A DNA stretch of 64,000 nt. It comes from CAIWHR01 sp963786625. GTDB taxonomy: Bacteria > Pseudomonadota > Gammaproteobacteria > Burkholderiales > Casimicrobiaceae. The notes beneath the pieces are model-generated. The model saw only the letters and a program-made list of their open reading frames with translations, did not search any database and was not told the origin of the DNA. The stretch covers positions 291,173-355,172 of the forward strand of contig CAWAZS010000010.1 of the NCBI GenBank assembly GCA_963786625.1, written 5' to 3'. This document shows positions 14,569 through 24,315 of this stretch, one piece after another. Every line of letters starts with the position of its first letter. Position 1 is the stretch's first letter. A program made the position numbers and the translations under genes.

Positions 14569-14958
14569 ATGAAGAACCATCCGATAGCGCTGCTCATCGA
14601 AAAGGCAGACGAGGCGATCAACCGGGAGGACTTCGACACCGTAGTCGATCTCTATACCGAGGATGCTGTTCTGGTGATCAAGCCGGGTAGGCATGCCGTA
14701 GGCAAAGTCGAAATCCGGAGCGCCATGGAAGCCATTGCTGCCCACTTCGATCGCAGCCTGGACGTGCGACAAGCCGGGATGGTGATTCTCGAAACGGGGG
14801 ACACCGCACTCGTGCTGGCGAAGACGCTGGTCTCCGCAAAGAACTTTCCGGTGATCGAACGCAAGGCCACTTATGTGTTCAGGAAGGACACAAAGAATCG
14901 CTGGCTTTGCGCCATCGACAACTCCTACGGGCACGAGGTCCTCGGCGCAAGTGGTTGA
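14569..14958 (+). CDS. SgcJ/SnoaL-like (NTF2-fold) protein
   Basis: 129 residues from ATG 14569 with GGAAGGTG upstream. PIALLIEKADEAINREDFDTVVDLYTEDAVLVIKPG and the VGKVEIRSAMEAIAAHF helix are typical of SgcJ/YybH-like NTF2-fold proteins. The substrate is unknown. The gene has the same strand and style as the cassettes, but no attC follows. It is either a terminal cassette that has lost its attC or a resident chromosomal gene next to the array. Confidence 0.8.
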   Translation: MKNHPIALLIEKADEAINREDFDTVVDLYTEDAVLVIKPGRHAVGKVEIRSAMEAIAAHFDRSLDVRQAGMVILETGDTALVLAKTLVSAKNFPVIERKATYVFRKDTKNRWLCAIDNSYGHEVLGASG

Positions 14959-15058
14959 CCATTCGGGCGTGTTCGCCGGGGACGGATGGCCCGGCGAGCC
15001 GTGAGGTCGACGACCTGCCGCGCGCGATCGACGTTGCACGCACGCTTCCGCGCCGGCG

Positions 15059-16054
15059 CTAGTCCCTGTCGTCGTCCTCGCCGCGCGTCGCGCGCATCAG
15101 CCGGTCGCGCACCGCGGTCCATGCGTCGCCCCTGGGCGCGGCTTCGATGAGGATCGCATCGGCATTCGCGGCGTCGAGCGCGCGCAGGTTCGCGTAGAGA
15201 TCGTGCGCGTACGCAGCGACGCCGGCCGGCGCATGGATCCATGCGCCGGCGAAGTCCGCCGGTCGCGCGACGGTGCGCGCGAGCACCGCGACCGCTTCGT
15301 CGCGGTCCGCGAGCTGGTTGATCTCGGCGTGCAGCACCTCGGGCGCGACGAGCGTTGCCGGGGTATGCGGCGCGTAGTGCGCCGCGAGCGTTCCGGAGGC
15401 GCGCGGCGCCGAAGCGTCGGGCGTTCCGGGCGCGCGTCCCAGCACCCGCGCAAGCTCGGGCACGGTGATCGCGCCGGGCCGCAGCAGCACGGGCGCCCCG
15501 CCGGCGAAGGAAACGATCGTGGACTCGATGCCCACGGCGCAGGCGCCGCCGTCGAGGATCATCGCGACGGCGTCGCCGAGATCGTCGGCGACGTGCTGCG
15601 CGGTGGTCGGCGAGATGCGGCCGAAGCGGTTGGCCGAAGGCGCCGCGATGCCGTCGCCGAAAGCCTCCAGCAGCGCGCGCGCGACGGGATGCGACGGCAC
15701 GCGCAGTCCGACGCTGTCCTGGCCGCCGGTGACGCTGTCGGGCACCTGCGCTGCGCGCGGCAGTATCAGCGTCAGCGGCCCGGGCCAGAATGCCGCGGCA
15801 AGCGCCATCGCGCCCTCCGGCACCGAACGCGCCCACTCCGCAAGTCGCGTTGTGTCGTACAGGTGCACGATGACCGGATGGTCCGCCGGCCGTCCCTTCG
15901 CGGCGAAGATGCGCTCGACCGCGGCGGGGTCCCGCGCGTCGGCGCCGAGTCCGTACACGGTCTCGGTCGGAAAGGCGACGAGCTCTCCCGCGCGCAGGCG
16001 CTCGGCGGCACGCGCGACCGCGCCGGGGCTCGGCGCCTCGATCGACACGCTCAT
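15059..16054 (-). CDS. L-threonylcarbamoyladenylate synthase (Sua5/TsaC family)
   Basis: 331 residues, the long Sua5-type form: an N-terminal YrdC domain (residues about 10-200) with FPTETVYGLGADA and KGRPADHPVIVHL, and SANRFGRISPTTAQHVADDL, then a C-terminal Sua5 domain (about 215-320) after a PGAIT linker (RPGAITVPELARVLG). It makes threonylcarbamoyl-AMP from Thr, bicarbonate and ATP for tRNA t6A37 modification. It lies convergent to the integron array and divergent from metK. Confidence 0.93.
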   Translation of the reverse strand: MSVSIEAPSPGAVARAAERLRAGELVAFPTETVYGLGADARDPAAVERIFAAKGRPADHPVIVHLYDTTRLAEWARSVPEGAMALAAAFWPGPLTLILPRAAQVPDSVTGGQDSVGLRVPSHPVARALLEAFGDGIAAPSANRFGRISPTTAQHVADDLGDAVAMILDGGACAVGIESTIVSFAGGAPVLLRPGAITVPELARVLGRAPGTPDASAPRASGTLAAHYAPHTPATLVAPEVLHAEINQLADRDEAVAVLARTVARPADFAGAWIHAPAGVAAYAHDLYANLRALDAANADAILIEAAPRGDAWTAVRDRLMRATRGEDDDRD

Positions 16055-16196
16055 CGCACCACCCCCGGCGATACGCGCGCAATCCTGCCGGCGCCGCCCT
16101 TGGCGCGTGACCGGGGGCCGCGGCGAATTCTGCTAGAATTCAAGCTTTTTCCTGGCACGCTTCTTGTATGCGACGCCGGGATGGCAAGGAGCGGCA

Positions 16197-17363
16197 ATGA
16201 GTGATTTCCTGTTCACGTCGGAATCGGTCTCCGAGGGTCACCCGGACAAGGTGGCGGACCAGATTTCCGACGCGGTCCTCGACGCGATTCTAGAGCAAGA
16301 CCCGACCGGGCGCGTCGCGGCCGAGACGCTCGTCTCGACCGGTCTCGTGGTGATGAGCGGCGAGATCACGACAGCGATCAAGCACGATTACGCGCGGATC
16401 GCGCGCGAAACCATCCGCCGCATCGGCTACAACGACCCCGAGCTGCGCTTCGACGCCGACGGCTGCGCGGTGATGGTGTGCTACGGCCGGCAGTCGCCCG
16501 ACATCGCCCGCGGCGTCGACCACGCGTCCGACGAATACCTGAACCAGGGCGCCGGCGACCAGGGCTTGATGTTCGGCTACGCCTGCGACGAGACGCCGTC
16601 GCTGATGCCGTTCCCGATCTATTACGCGCACCGGCTCGTGCAGCGCCAGAGCGAGGTGCGCAAGGACGGCCGGCTGCCGTGGCTGCGGCCCGACGCCAAG
16701 TCGCAGGTGACGGTGCGCTATGTCAACGGCAAGCCGGTGTCGATCGACACCGTCGTGCTGTCGACGCAGCACCATCCGAGCATGAACGACAAGCAGTCGG
16801 CGCTGGCCGAGGCCGTGATCGACGAGGTGATCAAGCCGGTGCTGCCGGCGAACATGCTCACGGGCACCAAGTACCTCGTCAATCCGACCGGACGCTTCGA
16901 GATCGGCGGACCGCACGGCGACGCCGGGCTCACCGGACGCAAGATCATCGTCGACACCTACGGCGGCGCGGCCCCGCACGGCGGCGGCGCGTTCTCCGGC
17001 AAGGACCCGTCGAAGGTGGACCGCTCGGCGGCGTACGCGGCGCGCTACGTCGCGAAGAACATCGTCGCCGCCGGCATCGCCACGCAATGCCAGGTGCAGC
17101 TCTCGTACGCGATCGGCGTCGCGCGCCCGATCAACGTGACCGTCTACACCGAGGGCACCGGCCGCATCTCGGACGAGAAGATCGCCGAGCTCGTCAACGA
17201 GCACTTCGATCTGCGCCCGAAGGGCATCATCAGGATGCTCGACCTGCTGCGCCCGATCTACTCGAAGACCGCCGCGTACGGCCACTTCGGCCGCGACGAG
17301 CCCGAGTTCACCTGGGAAGCGACCGACAAGGCCGAAGCGCTGAAGGTGGCCGCGGGGATCTGA
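16197..17363 (+). CDS. metK: S-adenosylmethionine synthetase
   Basis: 388 residues from the ATG at 16197 (AAGGAGCGG upstream); the in-frame GTATG extension at 16164 is not needed. Signature elements are FTSESVSEGHPDKVADQISDAVLD at the N-terminus (ATP/metal-binding His and Asp), GAGDQGLMFGYA and GGGAFSGKDPSKVDRSAAY (P-loop-like phosphate binding). It catalyses Met + ATP to SAM. A TAGAAT -10-like hexamer lies at 16134-16139. It belongs to the same methyl-cycle neighbourhood as ahcY and metF. Confidence 0.96.
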   Translation: MSDFLFTSESVSEGHPDKVADQISDAVLDAILEQDPTGRVAAETLVSTGLVVMSGEITTAIKHDYARIARETIRRIGYNDPELRFDADGCAVMVCYGRQSPDIARGVDHASDEYLNQGAGDQGLMFGYACDETPSLMPFPIYYAHRLVQRQSEVRKDGRLPWLRPDAKSQVTVRYVNGKPVSIDTVVLSTQHHPSMNDKQSALAEAVIDEVIKPVLPANMLTGTKYLVNPTGRFEIGGPHGDAGLTGRKIIVDTYGGAAPHGGGAFSGKDPSKVDRSAAYAARYVAKNIVAAGIATQCQVQLSYAIGVARPINVTVYTEGTGRISDEKIAELVNEHFDLRPKGIIRMLDLLRPIYSKTAAYGHFGRDEPEFTWEATDKAEALKVAAGI

Positions 17364-17391
17364 CGCCCGAAGCGTTGCGCCGGAGCCGAGC

Positions 17392-18507
17392 GTGCGCCTG
17401 TTCGACCCGATCGACCTGCGCGGCCTGAGGCTGCCCAATCGCATCGTCGTCTCGCCGATGTGCCAGTACTCGGCCGAGAGCGGCTGCGCGACCGACTGGC
17501 ACCTCGTCCACTGGGGCCAGCTGTTCCTGTCGGGCGCCGGCATGTTCACCATCGAAGCGACCGCGGTCACCGCCGAAGGCCGGATCACGCCGGGCTGCCT
17601 CGGCCTCTGGGACGACGCCACCGAGCACGCGCTGGCCACCACGCTCGCCCGCGCGCGCCGGCAGGCCCCGCCGATAGCCGTCGCGATCCAGCTCGCGCAT
17701 GCCGGACGCAAGGGCTCGTCGGCGCGGCCGTGGGAAGGCGGCATGCTGATCCCGCGGCGACAAGGGCGGGTGGCTGCCGGTCGCGCCGTCGGCCGTGCCG
17801 CACGCGGCGGGCGAGAGCCCTCCCGCGGCGCTCGACGCCGCCGGTCTCGCCGCGGTTCGCGAGGCGTTCGTGGCCTCCGCGCGGCGCGCCGAGCGCTGCG
17901 GGATCGACGCCATCGAGCTGCACATGGCGCACGGCTACCTGCTGCACGAATTCCTGTCGCCGCTCGCGAACCGCCGCGACGATGCGTACGGCGGCAGTCT
18001 CGACAACCGGCTTCGCTTTCCGCTCGAGGTGTTCGACGCGGTGCGCGCGGTGTGGCCGGACGGGCGGCCGCTGGGCGTGCGCGTTTCGGCGACCGATTGG
18101 GTCGAAGGCGGCTGGATGCCGGAGGAAGCGGTCGAGCTCGCAACGCGCCTCAAGGCGCGCGGTTGCGACTGGATCGACGTGTCGAGCGGCGGCGTTTCGC
18201 CGCGCAGCGCATCCCGGCAGCGAGCGCGGGCATCCACGTGCCCTTCGCGCGGCAGATCCGGCGCGCGACCGGCATCGTGACCATGGCGGTCGGCCTCATC
18301 ACCGAGCCCGAGCACGCCGACGCGATCATCGCGGCGGGCGATGCCGACATGGTCGCGCTCGCCCGCGCGTTCCTGCGCGATCCGCGCTGGCCGTGGCGCG
18401 CCGCGGCGGCGCTCGGCGGCACGGTGGCGGGCCCGCCGCAGTACTGGCGCGCGCTGACCAAGGAGACCGCCGGGATCTTCGGCGAGTTGCGCGCCGGGCA
18501 GCGCTGA
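17392..18507 (+). CDS. NADH:flavin oxidoreductase, Old Yellow Enzyme (YqjM-like), two frameshifts
   Basis: Starting at GTG 17392 the frame reads LFDPIDLRGLRLPNRIVVSPMCQYSA...QLAHAGRKGSS. At about 17,755 the reading moves to the next frame (ELHMAHGYLLHEFLSPLANRRDDAYGGS..N). At about 18,195 it returns to the first frame for the C-terminus (GLITEPEHADAIIAAGDADMVALARAFLRDP). One extra base at the first site and one missing at the second restore a normal product of about 370 residues with FMN-binding barrel motifs. Ene-reductase on unsaturated carbonyls is the family activity. Confidence 0.82.
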   Translation: MRLFDPIDLRGLRLPNRIVVSPMCQYSAESGCATDWHLVHWGQLFLSGAGMFTIEATAVTAEGRITPGCLGLWDDATEHALATTLARARRQAPPIAVAIQLAHAGRKGSSARPWEGGMLIPRRQGRVAAGRAVGRAARGGREPSRGARRRRSRRGSRGVRGLRAARRALRDRRHRAAHGARLPAARIPVAAREPPRRCVRRQSRQPASLSARGVRRGARGVAGRAAAGRARFGDRLGRRRLDAGGSGRARNAPQGARLRLDRRVERRRFAAQRIPAASAGIHVPFARQIRRATGIVTMAVGLITEPEHADAIIAAGDADMVALARAFLRDPRWPWRAAAALGGTVAGPPQYWRALTKETAGIFGELRAGQR

Positions 18508-18541
18508 GCCCGCGCCACCGCGCGGCGGATCGCTGCAAGCC

Positions 18542-18570
18542 TTTCATCCGACAGGATTTTCTGCTAAGAT
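18542..18570 (+). promoter_or_regulatory. Extended -10 promoter
   Basis: TTTCAT (18542-18547), 17-bp spacer, TAAGAT (18565-18570) with a TGC extended -10 motif immediately upstream. It precedes the 42-residue ORF by about 90 bp. Confidence 0.5.
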
Positions 18571-18661
18571 CCGACCCTTTCCGGCGCCGCATCCCGCGGC
18601 GCCGTGACGCCAATCCGGACACGATCGCACGCGCGGATCGCACACGCACAAGGAGACCACC

Positions 18662-18790
18662 ATGGCCGAACGAACCCGAACCCGCCGCAACACCCTCGAG
18701 CGTCGCTGCCTGGGCAAGGCCTACAAGCGCCTGTTCGTCGGCTCGACCAAGGGCGTCTTCAAGATGCTCGAGAAAATCAAGAAGGCATAA
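18662..18790 (+). CDS. Small basic protein, 42 residues
   Basis: The ORF MAERTRTRRNTLERRCLGKA... to ...MLEKIKKA has an AAGGAGA ribosome-binding site 6 bases upstream, its own extended -10 promoter and a rho-independent terminator 35 bp downstream, so it is a self-contained transcription unit. About one residue in three is Arg or Lys. It is too short and different for ribosomal protein bS21. I do not recognise it; nucleic-acid binding is only a guess from charge. Confidence 0.62.
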   Translation: MAERTRTRRNTLERRCLGKAYKRLFVGSTKGVFKMLEKIKKA

Positions 18791-18823
18791 CACCTTCTCC
18801 GGCGCGATCCGCGCCGATCCCGT

Positions 18824-18854
18824 GCAAGGGGCCGCGATGCGGCCCTTGCCTTTT
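18824..18854 (+). terminator. Rho-independent terminator
   Basis: Stem GCAAGGGGCCGC / GCGGCCCTTGC with one bulge, loop GAT, then CTTTT. Positioned to end the small-protein transcript. Confidence 0.75.
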
Positions 18855-18938
18855 GCAGCGCGCGTCGCGCCCGCCATCGGACGCCCTCGGCGACGTGCCG
18901 GCGGCGAACTTCGCCGGGCACGCCGGCCCGGCCCGACC

Positions 18939-19470
18939 ATGCCCTTCGCCTACTACGCCAGACTCTCCCCCGCGCGGCAGCGCATCTACCGGCAGAGCGA
19001 CGCGATCGTCGCGCTCGAGCTCCCGCCGGGGGTCGGCGGTCGGATCGCGCGTCGCGCAGATTCGCGCCGGCCTCGCTCGCGACGACCGCGCAGCCGTGCA
19101 GACGGCGTCCCAGGCGCTGATCGACGCGCTGGTCGCCGGCTACCGGGTGCCGAGGATCCGCGTCCGCGTTCTGGCGAAGCGTCCGGCCGACGACAGCGGC
19201 GAGCTGCACGGCCTGTACGAGCCCGACGAGGGCGCCACTCCGGCGCGCATCAGCGTCTGGATGCGCACGGCGGCGCGCCGCGATGTCGTGGCGTTCAAGA
19301 CCTTCCTGCGCACGCTGATCCACGAGCTCTGCCACCACCTCGACTACGAGCTCTACAAGCTGCCGGAGACCTTTCACACCGAGGGCTTCTACAAGCGCGA
19401 GTCCACCCTCGTCGCCGCCCTGCTGCGCGAGGAGGCCGCCGCGGCCGACCCGCAGGGCCGGCTGTTGTGA
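18939..19470 (+). CDS. Putative zinc metallopeptidase (HELCH), frameshifted
   Basis: The N-terminal part from ATG 18939 (MPFAYYARLSPARQRIYRQSDAIVALELPP) and the C-terminal part (QTASQALIDALVAGYRVPRIRVRVL...LIHELCHHLDYELYKLPETFHTEGFYKRES) lie in two frames that meet near 19,030; one indel joins them into about 175 residues. HELCHHLDYE is an HExxH zinc site, and the downstream TFHTEGFYKRES contains a possible third-ligand Glu. SprT-like or related small proteases show this layout. Function is unassigned. Confidence 0.65.
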
Positions 19471-19552
19471 ACAGGGCGCCGAAGGCGGCGGGCGCCCGTT
19501 CCGTCTTCCGCCCCGTCGACGGACGCGGCCCGTTGGGTTAAGATTCCGGCCT

Positions 19553-19637
19553 CTCCCCGAGGAGCGTTGCAACAGGATGGCGCGCGAGGCGCGCGTCCTG
19601 CCAGGCTCGGGGTATTCACCCTCTGCAACCGCGCTCG
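19553..19637 (+). ncRNA. SAH riboswitch
   Basis: The sequence matches the S-adenosylhomocysteine riboswitch. P1 is CCCCGAG (19555-19561) paired with CTCGGGG (19606-19612), with the conserved GAGGAGCGTTGCAAC junction. An inner hairpin GGATGGCGCGC/GCGCGCGTCC and the CCAGGCTCGG strand follow. The downstream CGCTC (19632-19636) can form the pseudoknot with GAGCG (19562-19566). It lies about 80 bp before ahcY. Known members turn expression on when SAH accumulates, which suits the SAH hydrolase gene. Confidence 0.93.
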
Positions 19638-19715
19638 TTGAACCGTGCCCGCGCACGGGGTGACGAGAGCCCTTCCCGCCGCCCCGCCGCGCGGTCACCA
19701 ACGATGGAGTGACCG

Positions 19716-21153
<1,438 letters not shown>

Positions 21154-21178
21154 CCGGAACGGGCACGGGGACGCGGCG

Positions 21179-22102
21179 ATGCGCTTTGCGGTGATGGGTG
21201 CCGGCGGGGTCGGCGGGTACTTCGGCGCGAAGCTCGCGCACGCCGGCCACGACGTCGCCTTCATCGCGCGCGGCCGGCACCTCGCGGCGATGCGCGAGCG
21301 CGGACTGACCGTGAGGAGCGCGAGCGGCGAGCTGCGGATCGCGAAGCCGGTGGCGACCGACGACCCGTCGACGCTCCCGCCGGCGGACATCGTCCTGTTC
21401 GCGGTCAAGCTCTGGGACACCGAAAGCGCGGCGCAGGCGGTCCGCCCGCTCGTCGCGCAGGGCGGCGTGATCGTTCCGTTCCAGAACGGCGTCGGGAGCA
21501 TCGAGCGGATCGGCGCGATCGTCGGCGCCGGGCGGGTGATGGGCGGCGTCGCGCAGATCGCGGCGACGATCGCCGAGCCCGGCGTCATCGGTCAGACCGG
21601 GACGATGGCGCGGCTGCGCTTCGGCCCGGTGTCGGCGGCGCAGCAGGCGCCCGCCGAGGCGTTGCTCGCCGCCTGCAACGGCGCGGGGATCGATGCCGAG
21701 CTCGTCGCCGACATCCGCCGCGCGCTGTGGGAGAAGTTCGTCTTCCTGACGGCGTTCTCCGGCTTGACGAGCGTCACGCGGCAGCCGATCGGCGTGCTGC
21801 GCGCCGACCCGGAGCTGCGTGCCACGCTCGAGGCCGCGATGCGCGAGGCGTGGACGGTGGGCCGCGCGCAGGGGGTCGCGCTCGCCGACGATTTCGTCCT
21901 TCGGCAGATGCAGTTCACCGACGGGCTGCCCGCGGAAATGAAGTCCTCGATGCTGAACGATCTGCTCGCGGGCAACCGGCTCGAGGCGCCGTGGCTCTGC
22001 GGCGCGGTGGCGAGCATGGCGCAGGCGGCCGGCATCCCGGCGCCGGTCAACACGACGCTCTACGCGGCGCTCAAGCCCTACTGCGCCGGCACCGCACGCT
22101 GA
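21179..22102 (+). CDS. panE: 2-dehydropantoate 2-reductase (ketopantoate reductase family)
   Basis: 307 residues with the N-terminal Rossmann motif MGAGGVGGYFGAKLAHAGHDVAFIARG, KLWDTESAAQAVRPL, FQNGVGS and the C-terminal helical domain with LWEKFVFLTAFSGLTSVTRQPIG, NRLEAPWLCGAV. The family reduces ketopantoate with NADPH for pantothenate synthesis; many paralogs act on other 2-oxo acids, so panE is a family-level symbol. It lies 25 bp downstream of ahcY, between methyl-cycle genes. Confidence 0.85.
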   Translation: MRFAVMGAGGVGGYFGAKLAHAGHDVAFIARGRHLAAMRERGLTVRSASGELRIAKPVATDDPSTLPPADIVLFAVKLWDTESAAQAVRPLVAQGGVIVPFQNGVGSIERIGAIVGAGRVMGGVAQIAATIAEPGVIGQTGTMARLRFGPVSAAQQAPAEALLAACNGAGIDAELVADIRRALWEKFVFLTAFSGLTSVTRQPIGVLRADPELRATLEAAMREAWTVGRAQGVALADDFVLRQMQFTDGLPAEMKSSMLNDLLAGNRLEAPWLCGAVASMAQAAGIPAPVNTTLYAALKPYCAGTAR

Positions 22103-22125
22103 ACCCGCTCCCGGAGAATCGACGC

Positions 22126-22473
22126 ATGCGCCTCCTCCTCGTCTGGCTCGTCAACGCGCTGGCACTGCTCGCGCTGCCCTATGTCTTCCCGTGGGTGAAG
22201 GTCGATTCCTTCACCGCCGCGCTGATCGCGGCGCTGGCGCTCGGGCTCATCAACACGCTGATCCGGCCGCTGCTGATCCTGCTGACGCTGCCCGCGACCG
22301 TGCTGACGCTGGGCCTTTTCATCTTCGTGATCAACGGGCTGCTGTTCTGGGCGGTCGGCTCGTTCGTCGAGGGCTTCCACGTCGGCGGCTTCTGGTCGGG
22401 CGTGTTCGGCGCGATCGTCTACAGCCTGATCTCCTGGCTGCTGTCCTCGCTGCTGCCGCAGAAGCGGGACTGA
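22126..22473 (+). CDS. Phage holin family (4-TM) membrane protein
   Basis: 115 residues from ATG 22126 with GGAGAA upstream. Four hydrophobic helices (about residues 2-22, 27-47, 52-80, 88-108), LINTLIRPLLILLTLPATVLTLGLF and the GFWSGVFGAIVYSLISWLLS segment match the PF04020 four-TM holin-superfamily proteins. These are ordinary chromosomal membrane proteins, not evidence of prophage. The position between ahcY and metF recurs in betaproteobacteria. Confidence 0.85.
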   Translation: MRLLLVWLVNALALLALPYVFPWVKVDSFTAALIAALALGLINTLIRPLLILLTLPATVLTLGLFIFVINGLLFWAVGSFVEGFHVGGFWSGVFGAIVYSLISWLLSSLLPQKRD

Positions 22474-22500
22474 GCGCAATCGAGCCCTGGCGCCCGGACG

Positions 22501-23340
22501 ATGACCACGACAGCGCAACGCCTGTTCAGCCTCGAGTTCTTTCCCCCGCGCACGCCCGAGGGGATCGAGAAGCTGCGCGCGACGCGCAAGCAGCTCTCGC
22601 GGCTCAAGCCGGCATTCTGTTCGGTGACCTTCGGCGCCGGCGGCTCGACGCGCGAAGGCACGCTTGCGACGGTGCTCGAGTTCCGCGCCGAAGGCATGGA
22701 CGCGGCGCCGCACATCTCGTGCGTCGGGGGCTCGCGCGCCTCGCTGGGCGAGGTGCTCGCGCGCTACAAGTCCCACGGCATCCGCCACGTCGTCGCGCTG
22801 CGTGGCGATCTGCCGTCCGGCACGGTCGACACGGGCGACTTCCGTTACGCGAGCGACCTGGTCGCGTTCATCCGCGAGCAGACGGGCGACTGGTTCCACA
22901 TCGACGTCGCCGCCTACCCCGAGTACCACCCGGAGGCCCGCAGCCCGCAGGACGATCTCGCGGCGTTCAAGCGCAAGGTCGACGCGGGCGCCGACTCGGC
23001 GATCACGCAGTACTTCTACAATCCCGACGCGTACTGGCATTTCGTCGATGCGTGCCGGGGTGCGGGCGTCACGGTGCCGATCGTGCCGGGCATCATGCCG
23101 ATCAGCAGCTTCTCCAAGCTCGCGCGCTTTTCCGACGCCTGCGGCGCCGAGATTCCGCGATGGATCCGCAGGAAGCTCGAAGCCTATGGCGACGATCTGG
23201 CGTCGATCCGCGCGTTCGGCCTGGACGTGGTCACCGAGCTCGCCGACGGCCTGCTCGCGGGCGGCGCGCCGGGACTGCACTTCTACACGCTGAATCAGGC
23301 TTCGCTGACCACGACGATCTGGCAGCGGCTCGGACTCTGA
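22501..23340 (+). CDS. metF: 5,10-methylenetetrahydrofolate reductase
   Basis: 279 residues. SLEFFPPRTPEG, SVTFGAGGSTREGTL, ALRGDLPSG, AAYPEYHPEARSPQDDL, KVDAGADSAITQYFYN and VPIVPGIMPISSF are the FAD- and folate-binding motifs of MetF. It makes 5-methyl-THF for methionine synthase, completing the methyl cycle with metK and ahcY. It is the last gene of the ahcY-panE-holin-metF operon (spacings 25, 23 and 27 bp). Confidence 0.95.
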   Translation: MTTTAQRLFSLEFFPPRTPEGIEKLRATRKQLSRLKPAFCSVTFGAGGSTREGTLATVLEFRAEGMDAAPHISCVGGSRASLGEVLARYKSHGIRHVVALRGDLPSGTVDTGDFRYASDLVAFIREQTGDWFHIDVAAYPEYHPEARSPQDDLAAFKRKVDAGADSAITQYFYNPDAYWHFVDACRGAGVTVPIVPGIMPISSFSKLARFSDACGAEIPRWIRRKLEAYGDDLASIRAFGLDVVTELADGLLAGGAPGLHFYTLNQASLTTTIWQRLGL

Positions 23341-23445
23341 CCGGGCGCGCCCGGCGCCCGGCTTCCACTGCGCCGCACCCGGTGCAGCGTGGTGCGCGCG
23401 TGCCGCGCCCGCACGGCGACGCGGCGGGCTCGCCCCGATCGCCCG

Positions 23446-24174
23446 TTACGACCGGCCGGGCGTGAACGAAACGAGCTGCAGCGTGCCGTATTGCGTGCGG
23501 ATCGTGGAGGCGCCGGCCCCCTCGCCGCCGCCGCCCTTCTCCAGGTACTGCGCGTTGCGCTCCTCGCGCACCATGCCGCGCACGGCGGGGGCGTACCAGA
23601 CCAGATAGTTGCAGTCGGTCCCGTAGCGCCAGAACTCGTCGTCGTCGAGATGCATGATGACCTGCATCGACACGGCGTCGAACGTGCCTGCCGGGGTGGT
23701 CACCTTGTCCCAGCCGCGTACGCGGACATAGCGGTTGATGACGCCGGTCTTCCCGGTGAACTCGTTGAAGTTCTGCGCGTGCTGGTTCCAGACCTTGCCG
23801 GATGCGAGCGGGAAGTCGTAGAGCTGCAGCGACGTCGTGAAGCGCCGGGTCTGGTTGTTGTAGACGGCCCCGACCCGGACCTGGCCGGGCGCCGCCCACT
23901 GCTCGGTGCGCGTGACGTCGGTCGTGTCGCCTTTCTGCGTGATGCGCACGGTGATCCCGTCGGCGCCGATCGCCGTGATTTCGTGCGTCTCCTCCCAGCG
24001 GGTCTTCTGCCTGAACCCGTCCTCCGCCGTGTAGACCCAGCGGTCGCCGACGCGGTAGGTCGGGGCGTCCGCCGCGGGGCCCGAGCCCTGCGAGATGGTG
24101 CCGGCGCAACCGGCGAGCGCCGCAAGCGCGGCGACGAAGAGCGCGGCATGCAGCGCGCGAGACGATGCGGTCAT
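23446..24174 (-). CDS. Putative lipoprotein
   Basis: 242 residues starting MTASSRALHAALFVAALAALAGCAG: a signal peptide with lipobox LAGC (Cys about 22), so a lipidated envelope protein. GAAGGAGATTCC is the ribosome-binding site. The mature part is beta-rich with a YRVGDRWVYTAEDGFRQKTRWEETHEIT motif, similar to beta-sandwich uncharacterised lipoproteins. It has only scattered cysteines, no catalytic motif, and I cannot name a family. It is convergent with metF. Confidence 0.75.
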   Translation of the reverse strand: MTASSRALHAALFVAALAALAGCAGTISQGSGPAADAPTYRVGDRWVYTAEDGFRQKTRWEETHEITAIGADGITVRITQKGDTTDVTRTEQWAAPGQVRVGAVYNNQTRRFTTSLQLYDFPLASGKVWNQHAQNFNEFTGKTGVINRYVRVRGWDKVTTPAGTFDAVSMQVIMHLDDDEFWRYGTDCNYLVWYAPAVRGMVREERNAQYLEKGGGGEGAGASTIRTQYGTLQLVSFTPGRS

Positions 24175-24315
24175 GGAATCTCCTTCGGACGATTTCGTGC
24201 AAACAGGCCGCCGGCGGGAGCCATTCCACCCGGCACGCGGACCGGTTCGGCGCACGCGATCGGCAACGCCGTGGCCCTGCCCGTCAAACGCGGCGTAATC
24301 CGTTGGCACGACACG

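Noticed and set aside
16083..16196. SAM riboswitch upstream of metK
   Set aside because: I looked for SAM-I, SAM-II and SAM-IV-like cores in this 115-bp gap and saw no matching stems.
16290..18143. 617-codon open frame on the minus strand
   Set aside because: It lies antisense to metK and the OYE gene. Its Arg/Ala-rich composition is typical of shadow frames in GC-rich DNA, and it has no recognisable domain.
18662..18790. Ribosomal protein bS21
   Set aside because: The small basic protein is 42 residues and lacks the bS21 pattern; length and sequence do not match.
22126..22473. Prophage remnant because of the holin-family protein
   Set aside because: PF04020 four-TM proteins are ordinary chromosomal genes often found beside ahcY and metF; no other phage genes are present.
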